Counted from the stretch's first letter, positions 16,767 through 26,572 are shown. The stretch is DNA of 64,000 nucleotides from JBGCEZ01 sp045106735 (GCA_045106735.1 JBGCEZ010000012.1:1-64000); one strand, 5' to 3'. Notes: generated by a model not told the origin, from the sequence alone. A program made the numbers and translations.

Positions 16767-18925
16767 CCGGCGCCGCCCGAACCGCAATGGTCGTCCGCAT
16801 GATCCTCGGCGTGGTCGCGATCCTCGTGATCGCCCTCGCGCTCGGAGCCATCGCGCACCGGCCCGAGCTGCGGCACACCTTTGATGCCACCAAGACCCGG
16901 GCGTACTCGCTGAGTCCGCAGACCCGCGACTTGCTCGGCCGGCTCGAAGGCGACTGGACGATCGCGATGATCCTGGCCTCGGACCAGGTCGACGCATCGC
17001 TGCGGCGACAAGTCGAAGAAGTCCTCCGCCGGTACCAGAAGGCCGCGCCGAACATCTCCGTCGTCAGCGTCGATCCCACCGATCCGCGCACGCTCACGGA
17101 GTACGAACGGGTCTTGGCCCGCGTCCGGGCGATGGAACAACCGCTCATCGATCGATACGAAGCGGAACTCGACGCCGGCGAAACGCTGCTCGAAGAACTG
17201 CAGCTCTACTCGCAGCAGATTTCTGGCGACCTCGAGGACGCGGCCGGGCTGTTTCCCGAGAACGACGCACGGCTCGGCGAACTCGCACAGCGGACCGGCT
17301 TGTATGAGGTCATGGCCCGCGACGGCGGGATGCTCATGGACGAAATCCGCGGCGCCCGCAACGCCGAAGATGGCTCGCCGGTGCCGCAGTACGAGATCGC
17401 CCGATCCATCATGGTCGCGGCCCTCAGCCGATGGGGGGACGTTGCGTTCGAGACCGCCGGGATGTTCGACGATTGGTCGACGCGCGGCGGCGACCTCGAC
17501 CCGCGACTGCGACGGTACGCCCGCGGCGCGAGCCCTCGGACTCGCTCACTGGCCACCCGTCTCGTGCAGGCCAGCGAGCGACTCGCACCGGCCGTGCTGC
17601 CGGAGTTGCAGATCGATGCCGTCGGCCGCCAACTCGCCCGCGGCGAAGCAGCCCTCGTGCTCGGTCCGGACCGCGCGGCGGTCATTCCGTCCGACGATCT
17701 GTTCCCGGCGGTGCCGCTCGATGCCGGAGCCGGGGCCGCGGCCTTTGATCGTCGGTTCCGCGGCGAACAGGTCATCAGCTCGGCGATTCGGTCGCTGCTC
17801 GTCGACGCGATGCCAATGGTCACGTTCGTGCACGCCGAGCCCGACTCGCTGCTGCGACAACGCCCGGACGCCACCGACGTATTCGGCATCAAGACCGCCC
17901 TGGAGGCCACGCGTTTCGACGTCAGAGAATGGCGTCTGCCGTCCGGCGACCGGCCCGTTCCGAACCCCGGCCAGCCCGTTGTTTATGTGGTGCTCCCGCC
18001 GATCCGGACCGCCGGACTTGATCCCGATGCGTCCGAGCAAGCCCTGATTGCCGCGGTCGGCGGGCTGCTCCGCACCGGCGAACCCGTCCTGCTCTCGCTC
18101 TTCCCCAGCCTTCGGCCGCGCTACCGCAAGCCCGATCCGTGGGCGCAGCTGGCCCGGCTGGCCGGCGTGGGCGCGAACACCGGCGATGTCTTGCTCAGCG
18201 CGATGCCCGTCGGCCCGGATGAATTTGCCGTGGACGCGGGCCTGATCCTGGACGCCGTATCCGCCGACCACCCCTTGGCCCGAGCCGTCGACGGCCAACG
18301 CTTCGCCTTGCCGCTGGCCATCGGGCTGGCCACCGCCGGCACCGAGCAATCGTCGGCCGCCACCAATGCCGACACCGACTTCACCGGCCCGCTCGCCGGA
18401 CCGGCCTTGCGCACCGATCCCGCGGACGTCACCTGGCTCGCGTTCGCCGAACCCGGCGCCGGCCGCTGGTTCAGTACCGAGTGGGCGGGGGGCCGGCTTC
18501 CCGCCGGACCGCCCCCGGGGTCGGGACTCGACGAACCCGCCCCGATGATCGCGGCCGTCGATCGCCCGCATCCGGCCGGCACCTCGTCGGGATTACCCGG
18601 CCTCCGTGGCCGCCAGCGATTGGTCGTGGTTGGGGCCGGTGGATGGATGCTCAGCCGGACGGCCGACACCACCTCGGATCTCGGCAACGGACGCGTCGCC
18701 CTGGTCAATCCCGGCAATCAAGAGTTTGCCCTGGCGTCGATCGCTTGGCTTGCTGGGCAGGATGACCTGGTTTCGACGAGCAGTGCTGGCTCACAGGTCG
18801 CGCGGCTCACCGGCATTGACGCGGATGTTCGCACGCGCTGGGCCGTCCTGGTGACCCTGATCGCACCGGCCGGACTGGTCATGCTCGGCACGGGCGCATG
18901 GTGGATGCGGAGGCGGAACTCATGA
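16763..18925 (+). CDS. GldG-like ABC-system auxiliary membrane protein
   Basis: A 720-residue protein with one N-terminal membrane helix (residues about 8-30), a large extracytoplasmic region and one C-terminal helix (LIAPAGLVMLGTGAWW). The start TKTRAYSLSPQTRDLLGRL matches the GldG/ABC-type uncharacterised transport family, in which a domain with a ThiJ/glutamine-amidotransferase-like fold is exposed outside the membrane. Family members sit beside GldF-like permeases, as here. It is longer than typical GldG (about 550). Acidic and helical insertions lie at about 120-200. The role in transport or envelope function is inferred from context. Confidence 0.85.
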   Translation: MTGAARTAMVVRMILGVVAILVIALALGAIAHRPELRHTFDATKTRAYSLSPQTRDLLGRLEGDWTIAMILASDQVDASLRRQVEEVLRRYQKAAPNISVVSVDPTDPRTLTEYERVLARVRAMEQPLIDRYEAELDAGETLLEELQLYSQQISGDLEDAAGLFPENDARLGELAQRTGLYEVMARDGGMLMDEIRGARNAEDGSPVPQYEIARSIMVAALSRWGDVAFETAGMFDDWSTRGGDLDPRLRRYARGASPRTRSLATRLVQASERLAPAVLPELQIDAVGRQLARGEAALVLGPDRAAVIPSDDLFPAVPLDAGAGAAAFDRRFRGEQVISSAIRSLLVDAMPMVTFVHAEPDSLLRQRPDATDVFGIKTALEATRFDVREWRLPSGDRPVPNPGQPVVYVVLPPIRTAGLDPDASEQALIAAVGGLLRTGEPVLLSLFPSLRPRYRKPDPWAQLARLAGVGANTGDVLLSAMPVGPDEFAVDAGLILDAVSADHPLARAVDGQRFALPLAIGLATAGTEQSSAATNADTDFTGPLAGPALRTDPADVTWLAFAEPGAGRWFSTEWAGGRLPAGPPPGSGLDEPAPMIAAVDRPHPAGTSSGLPGLRGRQRLVVVGAGGWMLSRTADTTSDLGNGRVALVNPGNQEFALASIAWLAGQDDLVSTSSAGSQVARLTGIDADVRTRWAVLVTLIAPAGLVMLGTGAWWMRRRNS

Positions 18926-20355
18926 ATTGGCGCACCGTCGGTGGACTGTGGATCTTGGCCATCGTGTTGGCCGCGGTCGCGATCATGTGGCAGCGGCTCG
19001 CTCCGGCCGCTGGCGTGGTGGCGACGCGGGCCAACTCGGCGATGGCCGTGTTCGGCACGTCGTCCGCGGTCGACGGCGGCGACGCCCTTGCCCTGTGGCC
19101 AGACGGGGAACCGGAGAGCATGCGGCTCGTCCGTGACGGCGAACCCGAGCGACGCTACGCCCGCAACGGCGATGGCAACTGGAATCAGATTGCCCCGCTG
19201 AACCACCCCGTGGATTCGTTCTCGGTCCAGCGGACCGCCCGCCTGCTCGCCAACCTGCGGGCCATCGACCGCTTGTCGGCCGCCGAAGCGGGTGAAGTGC
19301 CCGATGCAGTGCTCGGCCTCGACCCACCGCGGGCCCGCCTGAGTTTCACCTGGCCCGGTGGAGCGGAAGTCTCGGTCGCCCTCGGCCGGCGCGGGATCGG
19401 CGGCCGAGCCTACGCCCGGCTCGCCGGCGGGGATGAGACGCTCGTCGTCGGCCAAGAGCTGCACGACCGGGCGGTGGCCATGGACCCGCGCGAGTGGCGC
19501 GATCGAGCGATCTTTGGCGACGTGGCGGCGGACAGTGCTTCGTCGGTCACGATCTCGACGGGACCCAATCGCGTTCGATTGGAACGAGACCGCCGCGAAT
19601 GGCGCCTGCGCGAGCCGGTGGACACGCGCGTCTCGCCCGCCGCCCTGGACGAGCTGCTCCGGACCCTCGCCGCGGCCCGACTGTCGGGCTTCATCCTCGA
19701 CCAACCGCCCGACACCGCCGCCTTTGGACTCGTGCCACCGGCGGCCACCGTCGAGCTCGCCTTGTCCCGACCCGGCCAAGAAGAACCGGAGATCCGCCGG
19801 CTGTTCCTGGGCGCCGAAGCGGGGGCGGGGACCACCGACCGATTCGCGATGGTCGAAGGCCGTGACACGGTGATCCGGGTGCCCGGCAGATTGGTACAGG
19901 TCTTCGCCCGCGATCCTGTCGCCTGGGCAAGCCTCACCGCGGTGAGCTCGGTCCCGGCCGACGTCGGACGCGTCCGCATCTTGCGCCCGAACCTCGAAAT
20001 CGTGCTGCGCCGCGAGGGCGAAGGCTGGAAGATGGCGGTGGGGCGCGACGGCGAAACGCCGGGCGCTGAAACGGACATCCCGCGCGGCGAAGCCGACCGG
20101 CTGCTGGATTTGCTCGGAACGGTGCAGGCCGCGGGCATCCAAAGCGGTCGCCTGACCCCGGAAGTCGACGCGGCGACGGTCGTGATCGAAGACTTCGCGT
20201 TCGCGCCCCTCGGCACCGTCCGCATCGCCGCCGATCCGTCCGGCATCTGGGTCATGGATTCCGGGGAGGGCGTGCTTCGCGTCTACCCGGAAGGCATCGC
20301 GCCGCCGCTGGACCCCGAAACGCTCGGCGGACGGCTGGGTGACGCGGGCGGTTGA
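18922..20355 (+). CDS. DUF4340-like membrane-anchored protein
   Basis: A 477-residue protein with an N-terminal membrane anchor (GLWILAIVLAAVAIMWQRL) and a large extracytoplasmic part made of repeated beta-rich units. Motifs such as WRDRAIFGDVAADSASSVTI and NRVRLERDRREWRLREPV match the DUF4340 family, which commonly follows GldG-like genes. The start ATG (MNWRTV) overlaps the previous stop as ATGA, making it the fourth and last member of the operon. The function is not known. Confidence 0.82.
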   Translation: MNWRTVGGLWILAIVLAAVAIMWQRLAPAAGVVATRANSAMAVFGTSSAVDGGDALALWPDGEPESMRLVRDGEPERRYARNGDGNWNQIAPLNHPVDSFSVQRTARLLANLRAIDRLSAAEAGEVPDAVLGLDPPRARLSFTWPGGAEVSVALGRRGIGGRAYARLAGGDETLVVGQELHDRAVAMDPREWRDRAIFGDVAADSASSVTISTGPNRVRLERDRREWRLREPVDTRVSPAALDELLRTLAAARLSGFILDQPPDTAAFGLVPPAATVELALSRPGQEEPEIRRLFLGAEAGAGTTDRFAMVEGRDTVIRVPGRLVQVFARDPVAWASLTAVSSVPADVGRVRILRPNLEIVLRREGEGWKMAVGRDGETPGAETDIPRGEADRLLDLLGTVQAAGIQSGRLTPEVDAATVVIEDFAFAPLGTVRIAADPSGIWVMDSGEGVLRVYPEGIAPPLDPETLGGRLGDAGG

Positions 20356-20399
20356 GCCGGACGCCAACGCGGCGGTTGTGGTCTGGCGGCCCGAGCTCG

Positions 20400-20500
20400 A
20401 ATGAGCGTGCGTCCGAGTGAGCTCGCGTTCGAATCAGGCTGCACTCGAATGAGCTCGCGTTCGAATCAAGCTGCACTCGAATGGGCCCGCGTTCGAATCC
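20400..20500. repeat. 32-bp tandem repeat downstream of the exporter operon
   Basis: Three imperfect copies of a 32-bp unit, each containing GAGCTCGCGTTCGAATC and CTGCACTCGAAT, lie between the DUF4340 gene and the convergent ribD stop. The repeated TTCGAATC resembles a tRNA T-loop but no tRNA can be folded here. Confidence 0.8.
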
Positions 20501-20513
20501 GCCCCTGTCCGAG

Positions 20514-21851
20514 TCAACTCGCGGTCGACGGCAGGTACCACCGCGTCATGACATCACCACCGCGCCGATGCACCGACACAAGTTCACCGCGCGCCGCGGC
20601 GTCAATCGTGGCCACCGACGCACCAGCCGCCGGACGCATTGCTTCGGCATCCCCCAAGATCGGCGGCCCGGTGAACGTCCAGAGTTCCTGCACGTGGCCC
20701 CCGGCCAACAACCCGCCGGCCACGCCGCCGCCGGCCTCGACCAGCACCTCACTCATGCCGCGCCCGGCCAACTGCTCAAGCAGACCGCCGAGGTCGATGT
20801 GCGGGTGCACGTCGCGTCCGGCGACCGCGGCCAGAGCGTCAGCCCCGCCCCGCGCGCCAGTCCCAGTCCCGAACCCAACTCCAGCCCCAGCCCCGGTCCC
20901 GGTCCCGGCCCGAGGCACGTCCGGCAAGCCCAACAACTCGGCTCCAGCCGCCCGCAGGGCGTCGATGGCCGGCCCTCCGGCTTTGAGCCGCGACGCGGCC
21001 CCGGCGATCAGCACCGGACCCGCCGCCGGACCGGACGCACGCAGCAGCCGGCCGCCCGGCGGCGTCCGAAAGCGGGGGTCGACAACGACCCGGTGGGGCA
21101 CGCGCCGCACCGGAACGTGGCGCGGCGTCAGCTCCGCGTCGTCGGCCAGGATCGTGCCGATGCCAGTCAGGATCGCGTCGACGCGGCCACGTTCGCGGTG
21201 GACCAGGCGCCGGCTTTGGGCGCCGCTGATCCACTGGCTGTGACCGGTCCGGGCGGCGATCGCTCCGTCAATCGTGGTCGCCCACTTGACGGTGACCCAC
21301 GGCCGGCCGGTGGTGATTCGGTGGACGAAGCGGGCGGCCAAGTGGCGGGCGCCGGTGTGCGCGGTCCACGGATCGCACGCGATGGCCGCGGCCCGCAGAC
21401 TCGCCGCCCCGCCCGCGGCCAACGGATTCGGATCGGCAACCGCGTAGACGACGCGGGCGATCCCGGCTTCGATCAACCCACCGCTGCACGCCGGTTGCCG
21501 GCCGACGTGGTCGCAGGGTTCGAGCGTGACCACCGCCGTCGCACCGCGGGCTGCGGGCCCAGCGGCATCCAATGCCAGTCGCTCGGCGTGCGGCCCGCCA
21601 TTGCGCTGGTGGGCGGCCAGAGCGATACGCTCGCCGTTCGGGGCGACGATCGCGCATCCGACGGTGGGGTTCGGGGCAACATGGCCGTGGGCCCGCCACG
21701 CCGCGCGGACCGCGGCGTCCATGTGCGGGCGAAGCATCGCCGCGTCGGCCGGCTGTGTGGCGGCCGTGGCGGTGGCGGTCGTCGCGGTCGCGTGGGACGA
21801 GCTGGGGGCGGGGGCGGGCGACGACGACGCGCCCGGCCGCGACTCAGCCAC
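20514..21851 (-). CDS. ribD: Bifunctional riboflavin biosynthesis deaminase/reductase RibD
   Basis: A 445-residue two-domain enzyme of riboflavin synthesis that deaminates then reduces the pyrimidine intermediate made from GTP. The N-terminal deaminase has HAERLAL and EPCDHVGRQPAC, the zinc-binding His and Cys ligands. The C-terminal reductase has RPWVTVKWATTIDG, SQWISG and VEAGGG. An unusual Gly/Thr/Ala repeat (GTGTGAGAGVGFGTGTG) lies in the reductase at about residues 335-360. The GTG at 21851 overlaps the upstream phosphatase stop by 8 bp. A later ATG at 21737 (MLRPHMDAAVRAA) would remove an Ala/Thr-rich prefix and is a real alternative. Confidence 0.93.
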   Translation of the reverse strand: MAESRPGASSSPAPAPSSSHATATTATATAATQPADAAMLRPHMDAAVRAAWRAHGHVAPNPTVGCAIVAPNGERIALAAHQRNGGPHAERLALDAAGPAARGATAVVTLEPCDHVGRQPACSGGLIEAGIARVVYAVADPNPLAAGGAASLRAAAIACDPWTAHTGARHLAARFVHRITTGRPWVTVKWATTIDGAIAARTGHSQWISGAQSRRLVHRERGRVDAILTGIGTILADDAELTPRHVPVRRVPHRVVVDPRFRTPPGGRLLRASGPAAGPVLIAGAASRLKAGGPAIDALRAAGAELLGLPDVPRAGTGTGAGAGVGFGTGTGARGGADALAAVAGRDVHPHIDLGGLLEQLAGRGMSEVLVEAGGGVAGGLLAGGHVQELWTFTGPPILGDAEAMRPAAGASVATIDAAARGELVSVHRRGGDVMTRWYLPSTAS

Positions 21852-23742
21852 GCGTCGCGCCGGCCGGGGACGGCTGGTCCTCGGACGCGGCTCTCGCGCG
21901 GTCAGCGGCCGCTTGACCCGATGCCGACCGCCCGACGCCGATGCGGCGGTGGCTCAGCGTCATCGTGGCAATGAGGACATCGTCCTCGGCCACACCGGCG
22001 TGGTGGGCTTGGACGGCCCCGGCGATGAACCGCGACCAGCTTCGCGGGGGCGGATCAAAAGCGGCCAGGGTGCGCAGCGACTCGATACCGAACTGCCGAC
22101 CGCCGCTGTCGCGGGCCTCAAATGCCCCGTCGGTGTACGCGATGATCACGTCGCCCGGATCGATTGACTGGCGGCACTCGATGGACTCGAACGCGTCCGG
22201 CGGCAACGCCCCGAGCAACATCGACGTCGTTTCGAGCTCCGACACCTCGCCGTTGGGCCGGCGCAGCATGCTGGGCGGATGGCCGGCCCCAACCCAGCGC
22301 AGTTCGCCGCGCTCCGGATCCAGACTCATGCAGGTCCCGGTGGCGAACAGGCTGTGGCGCGACATGGTGAGGTAGATGTAGCGGTTCAGCAGTTCCATGA
22401 TGATCTGCGGCGACGCGTCGTCGTCTTCGGCCAGGATGCGCTCAAGTTCACCAAACAGCCGGTTGACGGTCAACGCCGCGGCCAATCCGTGCCCGGCCAC
22501 GTCCAGCAAGGTCATCGTCACCCGCCCGGTGTTCGGGCAGCAGTGGACGTGGACGTAATCGCCGCCGATTTCGTGGATCGGCTCGTAGTGGTACTCGAAC
22601 CGCACCGCCCCCTCAAACGCATCGGGGAACATGGCGTCGTGCACGATTCGGGCGCGAGAGAGTTCATCGTCGACGAACGAGATGCGGCGGTCGAGTTCTT
22701 CGGTGCGGCGCCGGTCCGCCCGGGCCACCAGTCGCCAGTTGGTGAGGAGCGCCCCCGGCACCAGGGCCAGCGAACTGAGCATGGCGACCACGAGGCGGTC
22801 GATCAGGCCCAACGATTCGGTTCCGCCCGGAAGCATGAACGCGATGATCCACGCAACCAAAAGCGGAACGGCTGGAATCACCGCGTCGCGCACATTGTTC
22901 CAGGGAACAAAGAGTCCGGCCGCCGCGTGCAGGAGCACAATTTCAAGCAATCCCCACGTGATGATGCCCGGGACGACCGGCTGCACGAGCAAGCGCGTGG
23001 CGATGAAGATCGCTCCGGCGACCAGCAGTACGACGTTCGCCGCCGACGCGATGTCAGCGGGACTGCGCAACGTGCCGTCGCGGCGCCGCTCGCGACGCAA
23101 CGCGTACCAGGCAATGACAATCGTCAGCAGGAGGCCCAGCATGCGGAACCCGATGCGGCGCATGGCTTCGCCACCGCGATCGATCGCGCGTTGGCTGCGG
23201 ACCGCCTCGATGAGCGTGGCCCGCGTCAGCACACGGTCGCCGGCGACGGCGAGAAAGCCCAAGTAGGACGGGTTCGCCCGGGCCACCGCCACCAAGTCGG
23301 GACCGAGCCGCTCGGCCGTTTCCTTCTGCGTGCCGGGAAGCTCCGCCACGTAGCGGTCGGGCTGGGCTTCGCGCTCGTCAAGATGTCGAAGCAAGGGCGC
23401 GACCCGTGCATCCCAGAAGCTCTGGCTGATCGGCACCCGCTCGGCATCGGATGCCGCCCGGGCCAACAGGTCGGCATCGATTTGTTCGTCGGGATCGATC
23501 GTTCGGGCGACGCCGAGCAACCAAGCCGGATGGTCGGCCTGCCACTGCCGGGCATCGGCCATGTCGGAAAGAGCCATGGGCCGATGGACGAGCCAGGCCC
23601 GGCCGGCGGCGACCAAGGCGATCACGGTGATGACGCAGGCAAGCCCGGCCAGTGGACGGGCCGGTCGCGGGCCGCGGGCGCGGCGGGGACGTGACTCATC
23701 CTCGGGTCGGCGACCCGGGACTTGGGGACGTGGCAGACTCAT
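21844..23742 (-). CDS. Membrane-anchored SpoIIE/RsbU-type PP2C phosphatase
   Basis: A 632-residue regulator. An N-terminal helix (residues about 35-55) is followed by an extracytoplasmic segment (about 55-200) and a block of further helices (about 225-360). The cytoplasmic C-terminal SpoIIE-type serine phosphatase has its metal-binding acidic motifs in EIGGDY, LLDVAGHG, AYTDGAFEAR and AEDDVL. Such enzymes usually act on anti-anti-sigma (STAS) proteins, but none is encoded here. The ATG at 23742 (MSLPRPQV) has GGAAG upstream. The stop overlaps the ribD GTG. Confidence 0.88.
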   Translation of the reverse strand: MSLPRPQVPGRRPEDESRPRRARGPRPARPLAGLACVITVIALVAAGRAWLVHRPMALSDMADARQWQADHPAWLLGVARTIDPDEQIDADLLARAASDAERVPISQSFWDARVAPLLRHLDEREAQPDRYVAELPGTQKETAERLGPDLVAVARANPSYLGFLAVAGDRVLTRATLIEAVRSQRAIDRGGEAMRRIGFRMLGLLLTIVIAWYALRRERRRDGTLRSPADIASAANVVLLVAGAIFIATRLLVQPVVPGIITWGLLEIVLLHAAAGLFVPWNNVRDAVIPAVPLLVAWIIAFMLPGGTESLGLIDRLVVAMLSSLALVPGALLTNWRLVARADRRRTEELDRRISFVDDELSRARIVHDAMFPDAFEGAVRFEYHYEPIHEIGGDYVHVHCCPNTGRVTMTLLDVAGHGLAAALTVNRLFGELERILAEDDDASPQIIMELLNRYIYLTMSRHSLFATGTCMSLDPERGELRWVGAGHPPSMLRRPNGEVSELETTSMLLGALPPDAFESIECRQSIDPGDVIIAYTDGAFEARDSGGRQFGIESLRTLAAFDPPPRSWSRFIAGAVQAHHAGVAEDDVLIATMTLSHRRIGVGRSASGQAAADRARAASEDQPSPAGATRG

Positions 23743-23838
23743 GCCGTGACTTCCATCCGTGAAGAACGCCGAGCGTGGCGGACTGCGCTGCACCAGTCTA
23801 CCGGGAGACACCATCGGCCGATGCGATGCCTCTCCATG

Positions 23839-23872
23839 GAAAAGGGCGGGCCCGGAATGCGGACCCGCCCTC
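23839..23872 (-). terminator. Rho-independent terminator after fusA
   Basis: On the minus strand, AGGGCGGGTCCG, a four-base loop, CGGGCCCGCCCT and then TTTT form a strong hairpin with a short U tract, about 70 bp past the fusA stop and before the phosphatase gene. Confidence 0.85.
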
Positions 23873-23942
23873 AACGTGTTGTCATGCGTTCACCCGCGTG
23901 GCCCAGGAGGCCGGCGGGGCGAGCCTGGGCCCGCGAACGGGA

Positions 23943-26057
23943 TCAGGCCTGGGCCAGAACCTCGTCCTTGAGCTTCTCGGGCATGGGCCGGTATTCACCG
24001 GGTTCCATGGTGCTGCTCGCACGTCCCTGGGTCATGCCGCGAAGCACGGTCGTGTAACCGAACATCTCGCTGAGGGGGACCTCGGCATCGATGATGCGGA
24101 CGACGCCGCGGAGCTCGGAGTCATTGATCTGCCCGCGACGACCGGCGAGGTCACCGGAGACCGAACCGAAGAATTCGTCGGGCGTCGTGATCTGGACCTT
24201 CATGATCGGCTCGAGCAACGCCAATCCAGCCTGACGGCAGGCGAGCTTGAACGCCATGGAGCCGGCCTGTTCGAAGGCGATCTGGCTGGAGTCGACGTCG
24301 TGGTACGAGCCGTAGACCAGCTCGCAGAGCACGTTCACGACGGGGTAGCCGCCAAGGATGCCGCTGACCGCCGCGTTGCGGGCCCCGGTCTCGACCGAGG
24401 GGATGTACTCGCGGGGGATGACGCCCTGGCTGATCGAATCCTTGAACGCGATGCCGTTCTTGAGCTCGACGCCCATTTCCTCGCACTCTTCCTTGGTCGT
24501 GGGCCGCACGCTGACGACGGCGTCGCCGTACTGACCGCGACCACCGGACTGCTTCTGGAACTTGCCGCGGACGTCCTTGGCTTCGCCAGTGATCGTCTCG
24601 CGGTAGCTGACGCGCGGACGACCGACGTTGACGCCGGTCTTCATGTCGCGGACGAGCTTGTTCTTGATGATCTCGAGGTGGAGTTCACCCATGCCCGCGA
24701 TGATGGTCTCGCCGGTCTCATCGTTGTAGTTCGCACGGAAGGACGGATCCTCACGCTTGATCGTGGTGAGCGCTTCGCCGAGTTTCTTCTTGTCGTCGGC
24801 CGTGATCGGCTCGATCGACATCGAGATCACCGGCTCCGGGAAGTCCATCCGCTCGAGGATGATCGGATCGCCCGTGTCACAGAGCGTGTCACCGGTCATC
24901 GAATTGCGAAGGCCGATGACCGCAACGATCTGTCCGGCTTCCGCCTGATCGAGGGCTTCGCGATCCTTGGCGTGCATGGCGAAGATGCGGCTCACGTTCT
25001 CCTTCTTCCCGTTGACCGGGTTGAGGACGCGCGAACCACGCTCGAGGATGCCCGAGTAGACGCGGACGTAGGTCAGGTCGCCGTGGGTGTCGGAAACAAC
25101 CTTGAACACGAGGCCGGAGAACGGGGCTTCCGGGCTGTTGGGCCGGGACAGTTCGACGTTCTTGTCACTGGGATCGGTGCCCTTGACCGACGGCACTTCC
25201 GTGGGCGTGGGAAGGTAGTCGATGACGCCGTTGAGCACGCGCTGGACGCCGATGTTCTTCAGGGCCGAGCCGCAGAAGGTCGGGTAGCAGACGCGGGCGA
25301 TGGTGCCCTTGCGGAGGGCGGCCTTGATCTCGTCGGCGGTGACGGAGTTCTCGTCCTCGAGGTACTTCTCCATCAGGGAGTCGTCGAGTTCCGCGGCGCT
25401 TTCCACCATCTCGTGGCGATAGAGCTCGGCGGTGTCCTTCAGATCGTCCGGGATTTCCTTCTCGGTGACGATCGAACCCAGCTCACCCTCGTCGAAGTAA
25501 TACGCCTTCATATCCAGCAGGTCGATCATGCCGACGAAGTCATCGCTGGCGCCGATCGGCACCTGAACCGCGATGGGCTTCACGCCCAAGCGTTCCTTGA
25601 TGGACTTGAAGCTGAAGTCGAAGTCCGCGCCGATCTTGTCCATCTTGTTGATGAAGCAGATGCGGGGGACGTCGTAGCGGTCGGCCTGACGCCACACCGT
25701 CTCCGACTGGGCTTCCACGCCTTCCTTGCCGTCGAACACGACGACCGCACCGTCGAGCACGCGCATCGAACGTTCAACTTCAATGGTGAAGTCGACGTGA
25801 CCGGGCGTGTCGATCAGGTTGATCGTGTAGTTCTCACCGTCGTATTCCCAGGGGCAGGTCGTGGCCGCCGACTGGATGGTGATGCCACGTTCCTGCTCTT
25901 CCTGCAGGAAGTCCATGGTGGCGGTGCCCTCGTGCACCTCGCCCATCTTGTAGTTCATACCGGTGTAGTAGAGGATCCGCTCCGTCACCGTGGTCTTGCC
26001 GGCGTCAATGTGGGCGCAGATGCCGATGTTGCGAACCTTGGAAAGATCGAGGGCCAT
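23943..26057 (-). CDS. fusA: Translation elongation factor G
   Basis: A 704-residue ribosomal translocase GTPase. G1 is AHIDAGKTT, switch II is DTPGHVDFT and G4 is NKMD. Domains II-V follow, ending TQGRASSTMEP and MPEKLKDEVL. The length is typical of bacterial EF-G. ATG 26057 (MALDLSKVRNIGI) is the expected start; 112 further in-frame codons upstream are Arg/Pro-rich nonsense. There is no rpsG, rpsL or tuf beside it, unlike the classical str operon. It is preceded by a probable promoter about 360 bp upstream and followed by a terminator, so it is likely monocistronic. Confidence 0.98.
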   Translation of the reverse strand: MALDLSKVRNIGICAHIDAGKTTVTERILYYTGMNYKMGEVHEGTATMDFLQEEQERGITIQSAATTCPWEYDGENYTINLIDTPGHVDFTIEVERSMRVLDGAVVVFDGKEGVEAQSETVWRQADRYDVPRICFINKMDKIGADFDFSFKSIKERLGVKPIAVQVPIGASDDFVGMIDLLDMKAYYFDEGELGSIVTEKEIPDDLKDTAELYRHEMVESAAELDDSLMEKYLEDENSVTADEIKAALRKGTIARVCYPTFCGSALKNIGVQRVLNGVIDYLPTPTEVPSVKGTDPSDKNVELSRPNSPEAPFSGLVFKVVSDTHGDLTYVRVYSGILERGSRVLNPVNGKKENVSRIFAMHAKDREALDQAEAGQIVAVIGLRNSMTGDTLCDTGDPIILERMDFPEPVISMSIEPITADDKKKLGEALTTIKREDPSFRANYNDETGETIIAGMGELHLEIIKNKLVRDMKTGVNVGRPRVSYRETITGEAKDVRGKFQKQSGGRGQYGDAVVSVRPTTKEECEEMGVELKNGIAFKDSISQGVIPREYIPSVETGARNAAVSGILGGYPVVNVLCELVYGSYHDVDSSQIAFEQAGSMAFKLACRQAGLALLEPIMKVQITTPDEFFGSVSGDLAGRRGQINDSELRGVVRIIDAEVPLSEMFGYTTVLRGMTQGRASSTMEPGEYRPMPEKLKDEVLAQA

Positions 26058-26572
26058 GATGTGCGAACTCTTGGTGCGGGGGTGAGGTGAACCCAGGGGA
26101 ACGATCCCGGCTCCTGTCGCGCCGTGCGACGGAAGAACTGTGGACCGAGGGTCACCGGAAGGATTGCGGTCGGCCGGCGATCGGGCGGGGTTCGCGCGGC
26201 GAACGGGAGCCCGAGGACGGCGGTCAGGCGAGATGTCGAACGGACGGAACGACCCGATCCCAGCGTTCCGATTCGGACTAAAAGCCGAGCCGGGAACCGG
26301 GGTCCCCGATGCGGAATGAACTCCGTCGGGAACACATCGGACGACCCTCGAGGTGAGGTCTGGATGCGCTGTGTCCGGACCGTGGAGGCGCACGCGCCGC
26401 CGCGACCGAACAGGAAGCGAAGGATTGTATCGTCGGCGCCGACGCGGTCAAAGCGCGGACCGATGCCCGCCCCACGGGCATCCAGGCCACTGGTCCGCGG
26501 CCGCCGATCCAATCGTCCGCCAAATGCCCGGTCGGGTTTCGTTCGGAGCCCGCCCCCCGGCCACTGCCGACG
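26058..26572. other. Long upstream region of fusA
   Basis: This 515-bp stretch contains no gene I can support. A minus-strand promoter is proposed inside it (26424-26451), so about 360 bp would be transcribed as a fusA 5' leader. Confidence 0.5.
26424..26451 (-). promoter_or_regulatory. Putative sigma70-type promoter of fusA
   Basis: On the minus strand, TTGACC (-35) is followed after 16 bases by TACAAT (-10). This is the best promoter match in the window, and transcription would start near 26417. It predicts an untranslated leader of about 360 nt. Confidence 0.5.

Noticed and set aside
20440..20500. tRNA-like TTCGAATC motifs
   Set aside because: They recur every 32 bp and no acceptor or anticodon stem can be formed.
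23775..26090. 771-codon open frame antisense to fusA
   Set aside because: fusA is unmistakable on the other strand; the antisense frame has no family features.
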